In this document: piece after piece, positions 7,441-16,793 of the stretch
Layout: the number at the start of each line of letters is the position of its first letter
Numbering within the stretch: the stretch's first letter is position 1
Source: G965205525 sp965205525
Lineage (GTDB): Bacteria; Pseudomonadota; Gammaproteobacteria; JABABF01
Length of the DNA stretch: 64,000 nt
Assembly (NCBI GenBank): GCA_965205525.1
Contig: OZ242171.1
Span: forward strand, 1,488,001-1,552,000
Direction: 5' to 3'
Position numbers and translations under genes: made by a program
Notes under the pieces: model-generated
Databases searched by the model: none
Seen by the model: only the letters and a program-made list of their open reading frames with translations
What the model was told of the DNA's origin: nothing

Positions 7441-8709
7441 ATGAAATCACCCTTAGGGCGCCCCGGAGCCTTTGACATGCTGCCCGCCGAGCCCGGGCAG
7501 AAGGCAGAGAAGATTCGGGACTTCATCTACATGTCCCGGGGCAACTCCAATAGCTACCTGGTGCTCACCGGGGAAGGAAAGATGGTCATCAACACCGGCA
7601 TGGGCTACGAGGCCCGTCTGCACAAGGCCCTGTTTGACGACATCAGCGGGGCACCGCTCAGCCATATCCTCCTCACCCAGGGACACGTGGACCACGTGGG
7701 CGGTGTCGCCCATTTCCGGGAACCGGGCACCCAGGTCATCGCCCAGGCCAATAACCCCGCCTGCCAGCGGGACGACAAGCGCATCGCGGGCATTCGCTTG
7801 ACGCGAGGCTCCGTGTTTTTCCAGCAGGCCATTGAGCGGGCTATACAGATGGCGGCGGACAACCCGTCGGATTTGGTGCAGGATCGGCCGCGCCCGGATC
7901 TTCTGTTCAGCGAACAGCACAGCTTGGAGGAAGGAGGGCTCCGCTTTGAGCTGCACGCAGCCCCCGGCGGCGAGACCATTGATTCCATGTTCGTGTGGCT
8001 GCCCCAGCACGGCATTCTCTTCTCCGGCAACATGCTGGGACCGCTCTTTCCCCACTTCCCCAACTTTTACACGCTGCGCGGCGACAAGTACCGGGCGCCG
8101 GAGCCCTATCTGGAATTGGTGGAGCAGCTCCTGGATTTAAAGCCGGAGCTCTTGATAACCGGCCACTTTGAACCGATTGAGGGCCAGGCACTTATCCAAA
8201 GAGAGCTCAAACGCCTGCGGGATGCGGTGGAATACATACACAGCGAGACCCTGAAAGGCATTAATCGGGGACGCGATGTCTTTGACCTGATGCGCGAGAT
8301 TCGTCTGCCGCCGGAACTGGATGTGGGGGAGGGATACGGCAAGGTGTCCTGGGGAGTGCGCGCCTTTTACGAGCAGTACCTCGGCTGGTTTAGGATGCGC
8401 TCCACCACCGAGCTGTACCCGGAGCCGCCGGAGTCCGTGTACGGCGACTTAGCCGAGCTCGCCGGGGGTGCCGACCCGCTGCTTTCGCGGGCCCGAAAAC
8501 ACTTGCAAAAGGGGCGGCCGCTGCACGCAATTCATCTGGCAGAAATCGCCCGGGCCGCACCGACGGGCGCGACACCGGCGCTGCAAGTGCTGTTAGAAGC
8601 CCATCAGCTGCTGCTGCAAGAGAGCGAGGGAGAGAACTTCTGGGAGATCTCCTGGCTGCGCCGACAGGTGGCAGAACTGCAGGGAGCGCTGAAGGAAGCA
8701 GAGAGCTGA
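7441..8709 (+). CDS. MBL-fold metallo-hydrolase, alkylsulfatase-like architecture
   Basis: 422-residue protein. The N-terminal part (about residues 30-260) is a metallo-beta-lactamase fold: NTGMGYEARL, LLTQGHVDHVGG at 78-89, a HAAPGGETIDSMFVWLP segment, LFSGNMLG and LITGHFEP. The C-terminal helical part (EYIHSETLKGINRG, GKVSWGVRAFYEQYLGWF, LARARKHL-like helices) resembles the dimerisation domain of SdsA1-type alkyl sulfatases. The usual HxHxDH is QxHxDH, with Gln80 replacing the first zinc ligand. Start at ATG 7441 rather than an upstream alternative because the frame before it has no family similarity. Substrate is unknown; sulfatase activity should not be assumed. Confidence 0.75.
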   Translation: MKSPLGRPGAFDMLPAEPGQKAEKIRDFIYMSRGNSNSYLVLTGEGKMVINTGMGYEARLHKALFDDISGAPLSHILLTQGHVDHVGGVAHFREPGTQVIAQANNPACQRDDKRIAGIRLTRGSVFFQQAIERAIQMAADNPSDLVQDRPRPDLLFSEQHSLEEGGLRFELHAAPGGETIDSMFVWLPQHGILFSGNMLGPLFPHFPNFYTLRGDKYRAPEPYLELVEQLLDLKPELLITGHFEPIEGQALIQRELKRLRDAVEYIHSETLKGINRGRDVFDLMREIRLPPELDVGEGYGKVSWGVRAFYEQYLGWFRMRSTTELYPEPPESVYGDLAELAGGADPLLSRARKHLQKGRPLHAIHLAEIARAAPTGATPALQVLLEAHQLLLQESEGENFWEISWLRRQVAELQGALKEAES

Positions 8710-8715
8710 AAAAGA

Positions 8716-9210
8716 TTAATCGTCCCCGGACTTCTCTCTGCCCCGGGTGATGCCGAGGGTGCCGCTGCGGACCACCTCCAGGACATTCTCTGCCCCCACC
8801 GCTTTTAGGAAGGCATCCAGCTTGGGGCCGTCCCCGGCCACCTGCACCACATAGACCTGGCTGTCCACGTGGATGACCTGGGCGCGAAAAATATCTGACA
8901 GACGCTTGATCTCCTCACGCAGGAGATCCCGGGCATGCAGCTTAACCAGCATTAACTCCCGCTCAATGGATCTCTCCTGGGGCAGATCCTGCACCCGCAC
9001 CACATCCACGATGCGATTCAAGTGCCGGGTGATCTGCTCAATGGTGCGAACGTCACCGATGGTCGTCAGGGTGAGCCGGGACAGGGTTGCATCCTCAGTG
9101 GGGGCGACACTGAGGCTCTCTATGTTGTAGCCGCGCTGGGAAAAGAGTCCCACCACTCTGGACAGGGCGCCGGGCTCGTTTTCCATCCATACGGAGATTA
9201 CATGGCGCAT
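8716..9210 (-). CDS. ilvN: Acetolactate synthase small (regulatory) subunit
   Basis: 164-residue regulatory subunit that binds valine and activates and feedback-inhibits the catalytic subunit. The N-terminal ACT domain MRHVISVWMENEPGALSRVV and the segment RGYNIESLSVAPTED are typical; a second domain follows from about residue 80. The ATG at 9210 overlaps the ilvI stop (TGATG), so subunit synthesis is coupled. The longer upstream frame lies inside ilvI. Could equally be named ilvH. Confidence 0.95.
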   Translation of the reverse strand: MRHVISVWMENEPGALSRVVGLFSQRGYNIESLSVAPTEDATLSRLTLTTIGDVRTIEQITRHLNRIVDVVRVQDLPQERSIERELMLVKLHARDLLREEIKRLSDIFRAQVIHVDSQVYVVQVAGDGPKLDAFLKAVGAENVLEVVRSGTLGITRGREKSGDD

Positions 9211-10946
9211 CAGGTGCGCTCCGTCTTGCTGAGCCACATGTCCTGCATAGAGCCGTTGGGCGCAACGAACATGGGATAAACATGCTCGTCGGGATCTACC
9301 ATCACATCCATGAACACCAGCTTGTCCTTTTTGGCAAAGCACTCCCGCATGGCCGGCTCCAGCTCCTCGGGACGCTCCACGCGCATTCCCTCGTGGCCGT
9401 ACGCCTGTGCCAGGCGCACAAAATCCGGCAGGCAGTCCGCGTAGGTGCTGTGGGAATAGCGACCGCCGTACTGCATGTCCTGCCACTGCTTGACCATTCC
9501 GAGGGCCTGGTTATTGAGGTTGATGATCTTGATCGGCAGACCGTACTGCAGGCAGGTGGACATCTCCTGCAGCATCATCTGTATGCTGCCCTCCCCGGTC
9601 ACGCAGGCCACCTCGGCATCTGGAATCCCGAAGCGCACCCCCATGGCGGCGGGAAAACCGAAGCCCATGGTGCCGAGACCGCCGGAGTTAATCCACTGGC
9701 GGGGTTTGTCAAAGCGATAGTACTGGGCGGCAAACATTTGGTGCTGACCCACATCCGAAGTGATCCAGGCATCACCGCCAGTCACCTCGTACAGCACCTC
9801 AATGACCCGCTGGGGCATGATGACGCCATCCCGTTCCGAGTAGCGGCGCCCGTAGAGAAGGCCGTGCTCCTGACGCCAGCGCTCAATTTGCTGCCACCAG
9901 AGGGCCAGGTCCACAGGCGGCGCACCGGGAAAACGCTTCTGAACAGCCGCTAGCAGCGCATCAAGGGTGCGGTCCGCCGCCCCGAGGATCGGCACATCGG
10001 CCCGGATGATTTTGTCTATTGAGACCGCATCCACATCCACATGGATGACTTTTGCCTCAGGACAGAATTTTTCCGGCGTGTTGGTTATCCGGTCATCAAA
10101 ACGCGCCCCCACCGCCAGCAGCACATCGCAGTGATGCATGGCCATGTTGGCCTCGTAGTGCCCGTGCATGCCGAGCATGCCGAGAAACTGCCGATCCGTG
10201 CCCGGGTAGGCACCGAGCCCCATCAAGGTGCTGGTGACCGGATAGTTAAGCTGCCGGGCCAGGGCGATCAGCTGTGGCGCCGCGTTGCCCTGCACCACAC
10301 CGCCGCCGCTGTAGAGCACGGGACGTTTTGCCTGGCACAGCAGTTCGGCCGCCTTTTCAATGAGTGCTCCGTCCGGGGCCTTGGGCTCCTGGAAAGAGCG
10401 CATGAATACGCTCTTCGGATACTCGTAGGGAAAACGATCTGCGGGGCTGGTTATATTCTTCGGCACGTCAATGACCACCGGTCCCGGACGGCCGACAGTG
10501 GCGATATGAAAAGCCTTCTTGATGATGATCGGGATCTCTGCCGCGTCCTGCACCAGAAAGCTGTGTTTGACCACCGGGCGCGACACCCCCACCATGTCTG
10601 TCTCCTGGAAGGAATCCGTGCCGATCAAATGCTGCGCCACCTGCCCCGAAATCACGATGATCGGGATCGAATCCATGTAGGCTGTGGCAATGCCGGTGAG
10701 GGTGTTGGTCGCCCCCGGGCCGGAGGTTACCAATGCAACACCCGGCCGCCCGGTGGCCCGGGCGTAGCCGTCGGCGGCGTGGGCCGCCGCCTGTTCATGG
10801 CGGACCAGAATATGCTGCACCGCTTCCTGGCGGAACAGAGCATCGTAAATATGAAGCGCTGCGCCCCCGGGATAGCCAAAAATTAAATCGACGCCTTCAT
10901 CCCGCAGGGCTCGCACAAGCATCTCGCCACCGGATAGCATCTCCAC
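9210..10946 (-). CDS. ilvI: Acetolactate synthase large (catalytic) subunit
   Basis: ThDP-, FAD- and Mg2+-dependent enzyme condensing two pyruvates, or pyruvate with 2-oxobutyrate, in branched-chain amino acid synthesis. About 578 residues. Seen: FGYPGGAALHIYDAL, the ThDP-activating glutamate in VRHEQAAAHAADGYARATG, TSGPGATNT, and the ThDP/Mg motif GEGSIQMM ... INLNN. The GTG at 10946 is chosen because GTG-EMLSGGEM aligns with the MEMLSG start of the family and has AGGTG eight bases upstream; longer frames give no homologous N-terminus. First gene of an ilvI-ilvN pair. Confidence 0.95.
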   Translation of the reverse strand: MEMLSGGEMLVRALRDEGVDLIFGYPGGAALHIYDALFRQEAVQHILVRHEQAAAHAADGYARATGRPGVALVTSGPGATNTLTGIATAYMDSIPIIVISGQVAQHLIGTDSFQETDMVGVSRPVVKHSFLVQDAAEIPIIIKKAFHIATVGRPGPVVIDVPKNITSPADRFPYEYPKSVFMRSFQEPKAPDGALIEKAAELLCQAKRPVLYSGGGVVQGNAAPQLIALARQLNYPVTSTLMGLGAYPGTDRQFLGMLGMHGHYEANMAMHHCDVLLAVGARFDDRITNTPEKFCPEAKVIHVDVDAVSIDKIIRADVPILGAADRTLDALLAAVQKRFPGAPPVDLALWWQQIERWRQEHGLLYGRRYSERDGVIMPQRVIEVLYEVTGGDAWITSDVGQHQMFAAQYYRFDKPRQWINSGGLGTMGFGFPAAMGVRFGIPDAEVACVTGEGSIQMMLQEMSTCLQYGLPIKIINLNNQALGMVKQWQDMQYGGRYSHSTYADCLPDFVRLAQAYGHEGMRVERPEELEPAMRECFAKKDKLVFMDVMVDPDEHVYPMFVAPNGSMQDMWLSKTERT

Positions 10947-11013
10947 GGCGTCGCACCTGCATGTTGCAATGGGAAGGCAGATTATAGCGCAACCAAAGCC
11001 GGGGGCAGCGGCC

Positions 11014-12129
11014 TCAGCGGTAGCGCGAAACACCTCCCCGGCGGTCACCGGCGGACAGCAGCACCTGCCACAGGTTGTTGCGGCGGACTCGGAAGGCTGC
11101 CGCGCAGACTAGAAGGTAGTACTCCCACATGCGGCGAAAATGCTCCCCGTAGCGGGGGGCCAGTTCAGGCCAGGCAGCGAGAAAATTCCGGTGCCAGATC
11201 ATCAATGTGCGATCGTAGTCGGGTCCGAAGTTATGCCAGTCCTCCAGCACAAAACAGCCCTCAAACGCGGTCGTCAGCTGCCGGGCAGAGGGCAGCATGC
11301 TATTGGGAAAAATATAGCGGCTGATCCAGGGGTCAGCGCTGTGCACCGAGCGGCTGCCGCCGATGGTGTGCAGCAGAAAAAGCCCCCCCGGCTTGAGGCA
11401 GCGCTTTACGACATCCATGTACAGCCGGTAGTTGCGAAAACCTACGTGCTCAAACATGCCGATGGAATAAACCGCATCGTAGCAATCCTTAATGGTGCGG
11501 TAATCCTGCAGAGAAAACTCCACATCCAGTCCGGCCCAAGTCTTGCGGGCGTACTCCAGCTGGTGCTTGGAAACCGTGATGCCGGTAACGCTGACCCCGT
11601 AGCGCTCGGCGTACCAGGCGGCGGCACCGCCCCAGCCGCAACCGATGTCCAGCACCTTCATGCCGGGTTTTAAAGACAGCTTGCGGGCGATTAAATCCAG
11701 CTTCTCCTCCTGTGCCCGATCCAAATCTAAAGCGCCGCTGCCCCACCAGGCACAGCTGTAGAGCATGCGCTGATCCAGCATCGCCCGGTACAGGTCGTCG
11801 CCGATGTCGTAGTGGCGCTGTCCCACCTGGAAAGCCCGAGAAGCTTTCTGCATGTTAAAGAAGAGAGCAGATATCTTGCCGGGCAAGCGCGACCAGGCAC
11901 TGACCCGCCCGCCGATGCTGGCGTTGAACAGGCGCTCATACATCTGGTCCAAGGCGACGCAGTCAAACCACCTGTCCATCCAAGCTTCGCCGACACCGAG
12001 ACTGCCCCGCAGGACCGCGTGCCGGAATAGGCGCGGGTCGTTTATCTGTATATCCCAAGGACGATCGCCGCCGATAGCGATATCGGCCTGCTCCAGCCAG
12101 CTGCGCACCAAGTGCTCCGCTGCTCCCAT
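11014..12129 (-). CDS. cfa: Cyclopropane-fatty-acyl-phospholipid synthase
   Basis: S-adenosylmethionine-dependent enzyme that adds a methylene bridge to unsaturated acyl chains of membrane phospholipids. 371 residues. Seen: an N-terminal domain with RGSLGVGEAWMDRWFDC, the QRHYDIGDDLYRAML block, the SAM motif VLDIGCGWGGAA, SIGMFEHVGFRNY and FLLHTIGG, all typical of Cfa. The ATG at 12129 fits GGGGGAG spacing; a TTG nine bases earlier is too close to that site. It lies five bases after the clpB stop, so it may be cotranscribed with clpB, a stress-related pairing. Confidence 0.94.
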   Translation of the reverse strand: MGAAEHLVRSWLEQADIAIGGDRPWDIQINDPRLFRHAVLRGSLGVGEAWMDRWFDCVALDQMYERLFNASIGGRVSAWSRLPGKISALFFNMQKASRAFQVGQRHYDIGDDLYRAMLDQRMLYSCAWWGSGALDLDRAQEEKLDLIARKLSLKPGMKVLDIGCGWGGAAAWYAERYGVSVTGITVSKHQLEYARKTWAGLDVEFSLQDYRTIKDCYDAVYSIGMFEHVGFRNYRLYMDVVKRCLKPGGLFLLHTIGGSRSVHSADPWISRYIFPNSMLPSARQLTTAFEGCFVLEDWHNFGPDYDRTLMIWHRNFLAAWPELAPRYGEHFRRMWEYYLLVCAAAFRVRRNNLWQVLLSAGDRRGGVSRYR

Positions 12130-12134
12130 ATCTC

Positions 12135-14723
12135 TCAATCTCCCCCCGCTGTGCTGAGACTCCCTGAAAAAACCAGCTGCCCATCCTTGGCATCAACCCG
12201 CATAGTGTCACCAGGAGTCGCTTTGCCGGACAGGATATGCCGGGCCAAGGGGTTTTCCAGTTCGCGCTGAATTACCCGCCGCAAGGGACGAGCACCGTAG
12301 GCTATATCATAGCCCTGATCCACCAGCCAGCCCATCGCCGCTTCACTGATCTCCAGCGCCAAATCCTGCTCCTGCATGCGCTCTCGCAGTCCTTGCAGCT
12401 GAATCCGGACAATGCTGTCCATGTGTGCCCGCTCCAGAGGATGAAAGACCACGGTCTCGTCTATGCGGTTTAGGAACTCGGGGCGAAAATGCTGCTGCAC
12501 CACCTCCAGCACCGCCTTCTGCATCTCGGCGTACGCCGACTTCCCGGCCCGCTCCCGAATCAGGTCCGAGCCCAGATTGGAAGTCATCACCACCACGGTA
12601 TTGCAAAAATCCACGGTGCGGCCGTGGCCGTCGGTAAGGCGACCGTCCTCCAGAACTTGCAGGAGAATGTTGAACACATCGGGATGCGCCTTCTCCACCT
12701 CGTCTAAGAGCAGCACCGCATAGGGACGGCGACGCACCGCCTCGGTCAGATAGCCCCCTTCCTCGTAGCCCACGTAGCCCGGGGGCGCACCGATCAGGCG
12801 CGACACGGCGTGCCGCTCCATAAACTCCGACATGTCAATGCGCACCGTTGCCTCTTCGCTGTCAAAGAGGAAGGCGGCCAGCGCCCGGCACAGCTCGGTC
12901 TTGCCGACACCGGTGGGGCCGAGAAACAGAAAGGAGCCGTTGGGACGGCGGGCATCTGCCAGCCCGGCCCGGGCCCGGCGCACCGCATCAGCCACGGCGG
13001 ATACCGCCTCGTCCTGCCCCACCACCCGCCGGTGCAGGGCCTCCTCCATGTGCAGCAATTTTTCCCGCTCTCCCTGCAGCATCCGCTCCACCGGCACGCC
13101 GGTCCAGCGGGAGACCACCTCCGCGATTTCCTCCTCCGTGACCTGGCTGCGCAGGAGATCCCCCTCGGCGACAGTCCTCTTCTCCGCCTCCTGCAGCCTC
13201 TGCTCCAGCCCCGGGATTACGCCATGCTGCAGCTCCGCCACACGCCCAAGGTCCGCGCTGCGCTGGGTGCTCTCCAGATCGCTGCGCGCCTGTTCCAAGT
13301 CTTCTTTCAGCTGCTGTGCGCCCCGCAGATGCTCCTTCTCCCCCTCCCACATTTTCTCCAGATCACGGTATTCCTTTTCCGCACTGCTGATCTCCTGCTC
13401 CAGCTCCTGCAGCCGGGCGCGGGAGGCCGGGTCCTCATCGCGCCTTATCGCCTCCCGCTCAATTTTCAGCTGGATCAGGCGGCGCTCCAGCCGGTCCAAG
13501 GGCTCCGGTTTGGAATCGATCTCCATGCGGATGCGACTGGCCGCCTCATCCACTAAATCAATGGCCTTGTCCGGGAGCTTGCGGTCGGCGATGTAGCGGC
13601 GTGACAGCCGCACCGCGGCGATGATCGCGGGGTCGGTAATGTTTACACCGTGATGCACTTCGTAGCGCTCCCGCAGTCCCCTCAGAATGGCCACCGCCTC
13701 CTCTTCGCCGGGCTCCTCCACCAAAACTTTCTGGAAACGGCGCTCCAAGGCAGCATCTTTCTCAATGTATTCCCGATACTCGTTCAGGGTCGTGGCACCC
13801 ACGCAATGCAGCTCCCCCCGGGCCAGGGCCGGCTTGAGCATATTGCCCGCATCCATGGAGCCCTCGCTGCGGCCAGCGCCCACCACGTTGTGCAGCTCAT
13901 CAATAAACAGGATCACCTGATCCCTCTCCCGCTTCAGCTCCTTCAGCACTCCCTGCAGCCGCTCTTCAAACTCGCCCCGGTACTTGGCACCAGCCAAAAG
14001 CCCCCCCAGATCCAAGGCCAGCACACGCCGCCCCCGCAGCCGGGCCGACACCTCGCCATTGACAATGCGCTGCGCCAAGCCCTCCACGATGGCGGTCTTG
14101 CCGACACCGGGCTCGCCGATAAGAACCGGGTTGTTTTTGGTGCGGCGCTGCAAGACCTGCACGGTGCGGCGGATTTCATCATCCCGCCCGATCACCGGAT
14201 CCAGCTCCCCCGCCTCGGCCCGGGCAGTGAGATCCATCGTGTATTTCTCCAGAGCGCGGCGGTTCTCTTCCGCCCCCGGCTCCTCTACCTGCTCGCCGCC
14301 CCGGGCCCGCTCTGCCGCCGCCGCCAGCGCATCCTTGTCAGCACCGCACTCCTTTAGCAGGCGAGCTGCATCGCCGTCGGTTTCCAAGGCCGCAAGGAGC
14401 AGCTGCTCACTGGCGATGCAGCGGTCGCCAACCTTCTCCGCACGCTTATCCGCCTGCTGAAAAATCCGGCTCAAGCCGCTGGACGGGCGCACTTCAGCAA
14501 CGGCACTGCCAAGACGCGGCGACTCGTCCAGTGCATTCTCCAGCCGTCGACGCAGCTGGGAGGTGTCGGCACCGGACTCCCGCAGGAGTTGGGCGGTGCT
14601 GCCCTCCCCTTCTAAGAGCACCCGCAGAAGATGGGCAAACTCCACCGAAGCGTGATCCCGCCGCAGCGCGAGACCACGGGCCTCTTCCACAGCTTTCTGC
14701 AGGGCATAGGTTAGCGGTTTCAT
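12135..14723 (-). CDS. clpB: ATP-dependent chaperone ClpB
   Basis: Hsp100 disaggregase that works with DnaK to extract proteins from aggregates. 862 residues. Order: N-domain (MKPLTYALQKAVEEAR on), first AAA+ module with Walker A GEPGVGKTAIVEG, the coiled-coil middle domain with repeated charged segments (about residues 400-520), second AAA+ module with GPTGVGKTELCRALA and arginine finger region, and a C-terminal domain. The ATG at 14723 has GAGG at nine bases; an upstream TTG is unlikely. The neighbourhood clpB-pgeF-rluD//bamD matches E. coli. No sigma-32 promoter was identified with confidence in the 143-base gap upstream. Confidence 0.96.
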   Translation of the reverse strand: MKPLTYALQKAVEEARGLALRRDHASVEFAHLLRVLLEGEGSTAQLLRESGADTSQLRRRLENALDESPRLGSAVAEVRPSSGLSRIFQQADKRAEKVGDRCIASEQLLLAALETDGDAARLLKECGADKDALAAAAERARGGEQVEEPGAEENRRALEKYTMDLTARAEAGELDPVIGRDDEIRRTVQVLQRRTKNNPVLIGEPGVGKTAIVEGLAQRIVNGEVSARLRGRRVLALDLGGLLAGAKYRGEFEERLQGVLKELKRERDQVILFIDELHNVVGAGRSEGSMDAGNMLKPALARGELHCVGATTLNEYREYIEKDAALERRFQKVLVEEPGEEEAVAILRGLRERYEVHHGVNITDPAIIAAVRLSRRYIADRKLPDKAIDLVDEAASRIRMEIDSKPEPLDRLERRLIQLKIEREAIRRDEDPASRARLQELEQEISSAEKEYRDLEKMWEGEKEHLRGAQQLKEDLEQARSDLESTQRSADLGRVAELQHGVIPGLEQRLQEAEKRTVAEGDLLRSQVTEEEIAEVVSRWTGVPVERMLQGEREKLLHMEEALHRRVVGQDEAVSAVADAVRRARAGLADARRPNGSFLFLGPTGVGKTELCRALAAFLFDSEEATVRIDMSEFMERHAVSRLIGAPPGYVGYEEGGYLTEAVRRRPYAVLLLDEVEKAHPDVFNILLQVLEDGRLTDGHGRTVDFCNTVVVMTSNLGSDLIRERAGKSAYAEMQKAVLEVVQQHFRPEFLNRIDETVVFHPLERAHMDSIVRIQLQGLRERMQEQDLALEISEAAMGWLVDQGYDIAYGARPLRRVIQRELENPLARHILSGKATPGDTMRVDAKDGQLVFSGSLSTAGGD

Positions 14724-14866
14724 AAATACAGGCCTCAAAGGCGTTTCATCACGCCCCCCGTGTTTGCAGATATAAGACTGCCAGAAACCGAATCAAGGCA
14801 AAGGAATAGGCCCCCGGTCTGCAGGGAATCTTCATTCGGCGGCGCTGTGCAAGCGCACAGGCTAAA

Positions 14867-15661
14867 TCACTGAAGCCAAATCAGCGCTGCCATACGCCCG
14901 GTCAGGCCATCGCGCCGACAGGAGAAAAAACGCGCATCGGAAAAAGTGCAGAAATGGCCGCCGTAAATTGCGCTTACCCCGAGCGCCCGCAGCCGGCGGC
15001 GTGCCACGGCGACCAGATCCATGTGCCAGTGATCCGGGGCAACAGGTGTAAAACAGGCATCCTCTCCAAGGGCAGTGCTGTCCTCAATGTCGGGGAAAGT
15101 GTCGCGCACCTTCTTGTCCACCTCGTAACAGGGGCCGCTGATAGCCGGTCCCAGCCAGGCGAGCAATTCGGTGGGAGGGGCTGGCAGGACGGCTACCGCC
15201 GCCTCCAGAACACCTGCCCCCAGCCCACGCCAGCCAGCGTGGGCGGCGGCAATCAGGGTGCCGGCCCGATCGCATAGGAGCACCGGCAGGCAATCGGCCC
15301 CCAGCACCGCGCAGGGCTGGCCCCGGACCCGGGTATGCAGGATATCCCCCCTCGGCGGAACAGCCCGGAAATTCTCCACAGATACCGCCGTGACGCCGTG
15401 CTCCTGGCGAAGGTATTGCACGGGACGGGGGAGGCCGGTCAGATCCTGCACGCGCCTGCGGTTCTCCGCCACCGCTGCCGCATCATCCCCCAACGCCTCT
15501 CCCAGGTTCATTGCGGCAAAGGGAGGGACGCTCACGCCGCCCGCCCGGGTGGTTACCAGGGCCCGCACCTGGGGCGGGGCGGGCCAGCGGGGCCGCAACA
15601 CAGCACCCTCCCCCTCTCCATGCTCCGGCACATCATTCATAGCAAAAACAAAATCCGGCAT
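14867..15661 (-). CDS. pgeF: Peptidoglycan editing factor PgeF (laccase-domain, YfiH family)
   Basis: 264-residue member of the YfiH/DUF152 family. In E. coli this purine nucleoside oxidase/hydrolase-like protein prevents misincorporation of serine in peptidoglycan precursors. Seen: ALVTTRAGGVS, LRQEHG, GADCLPVLLCD, the hallmark HAGWRGLGAGVL, LGPAISGPCYEV and SDARFFSCRRDG. Two ATGs (15661 and 15640) are possible starts; the first is given. It lies between clpB and rluD as in E. coli, but the 147 bases before it hold a duplicated piece of rluD. Confidence 0.93.
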   Translation of the reverse strand: MPDFVFAMNDVPEHGEGEGAVLRPRWPAPPQVRALVTTRAGGVSVPPFAAMNLGEALGDDAAAVAENRRRVQDLTGLPRPVQYLRQEHGVTAVSVENFRAVPPRGDILHTRVRGQPCAVLGADCLPVLLCDRAGTLIAAAHAGWRGLGAGVLEAAVAVLPAPPTELLAWLGPAISGPCYEVDKKVRDTFPDIEDSTALGEDACFTPVAPDHWHMDLVAVARRRLRALGVSAIYGGHFCTFSDARFFSCRRDGLTGRMAALIWLQ

Positions 15662-15678
15662 CAGCCTTCAGAACTCCC

Positions 15679-15755
15679 AGGGGTGGCCATCCTCCGGGTG
15701 TGCCGGGCCGAGGCATTCCTGGCGGTGAAAAGCATGAAGACATCCCTTCAGGCAC
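15679..15755 (-). pseudogene. Partial duplicate of the rluD 3' end
   Basis: The plus-strand sequence GGTGGCCATCCTCCGGGTGT and its continuation through GGCGGTGAAAAGC closely matches rluD at about 15889-15974, with a 12-base deletion and scattered changes. It lies downstream of the rluD stop in the same orientation. It looks like a tandem duplication of the last part of the gene, or a degraded former tail. It has no start codon of its own. Confidence 0.7.
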
Positions 15756-15808
15756 TAGCCGCAGACCGCCCGACGAGCAGAGCCGTCCACAGCCACGGGA
15801 TGCCAAGG

Positions 15809-16768
15809 CTAGGCATTCTCCTCTGCATCCCTTTGCAGGGCATCTAACAGCTGCTGCATATCGGCGGGAAGAGGGCTCTGCCACTCCGAAGGGCGGCCAT
15901 CCTCCGGGTGTGCCAGGCCGAGGGTCCGAGCGTGCAATGCCTGGCGGCGAAAAGCGCGCAAACATTCCTTCAGACCCTCACCGGCCCCGGGGGGCAGGCG
16001 CATGCGCCCGCCGTAGGGGGCATCACCGATCAAGGGATGCCCCAAGTGGGCCATGTGCACCCGCACCTGGTGGGTGCGACCGGTTTCAAGGATAGCGCGG
16101 AGGTGGGTATGCGCCCGAAAACGACAGAGAACCCGGCAGCGGGTCCGGGCCTCTCGCCCCCCCGAGCGCACCGCCATCCGGGTGCGCCGGACAGGATCAC
16201 GCCCGATGGGGGCATCTACGGTGCAGCCGCCAGTCATCACGCCATTTACAACCGCATCGTATTCGCGCCGCACCTGCCGCTCCTGCAGCTGGCGCACCAG
16301 AGAAGTATGGGCGGTCAGACTGCGGGCCACGACCAAGAGACCGCTGGTATTCTGGTCAAGGCGATGCACGATACCCGCCCGGGGCACTTCCCTAAGCTCC
16401 GGGTAGCGGTGCAGGAGCGCATTAGCCAGGGTATTCTCCCGGTGCCCCGGCGCCGGGTGCACCACCATGCCAGCCGCCTTGTCCACCACCACTAGGAATT
16501 CGTCCTCATAAACCGTGCGAAAAGGTATCGGCTCCGGCTGCCAGCTGCCCTCCTCTTTGGCTTCTGCACACAGGCAGATGCGCGTCCCCGCCGAAAGGGT
16601 ATCCCGAGAGAGACGGGCCGATCCGTCGGCGGTCAGGGCACCGATCTCAATCCAATGCTGCAGGCGGGTGCGCGAAAATTCTGGGAATAGCCCCGCCGCA
16701 GCTCGGTCAAAACGCCAATTCGCCATCTCCGGCGGCAGAAGCGCTTCTCGGAATATATTCAGTCCCAT
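15809..16768 (-). CDS. rluD: Ribosomal large subunit pseudouridine synthase RluD
   Basis: Makes pseudouridines 1911, 1915 and 1917 in helix 69 of 23S rRNA. An S4 RNA-binding domain comes first (RFDRAAAGLFPEFSRTRLQ), then the RluA-type catalytic domain with the catalytic aspartate in GIVHRLDQNTSGLLVVA, and LETGRTHQVRVHMAHLGHP and GDAPYGG. The ATG at 16768 puts 18 residues before RFDR, as in E. coli RluD; the longer frame runs into the divergent bamD region. An internal ATG at 16726 is the alternative. Gene order with pgeF and clpB supports RluD over RluC. Confidence 0.95.
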   Translation of the reverse strand: MGLNIFREALLPPEMANWRFDRAAAGLFPEFSRTRLQHWIEIGALTADGSARLSRDTLSAGTRICLCAEAKEEGSWQPEPIPFRTVYEDEFLVVVDKAAGMVVHPAPGHRENTLANALLHRYPELREVPRAGIVHRLDQNTSGLLVVARSLTAHTSLVRQLQERQVRREYDAVVNGVMTGGCTVDAPIGRDPVRRTRMAVRSGGREARTRCRVLCRFRAHTHLRAILETGRTHQVRVHMAHLGHPLIGDAPYGGRMRLPPGAGEGLKECLRAFRRQALHARTLGLAHPEDGRPSEWQSPLPADMQQLLDALQRDAEENA

Positions 16769-16793
16769 CGGAAAATCTGGTAGATTGTGCCCT

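Noticed and set aside
15633..15965. Minus-strand ORF with FSPPG...GTPGGWPP repeats
   Set aside because: It arises because the duplicated rluD segment is read twice in a non-rluD frame.
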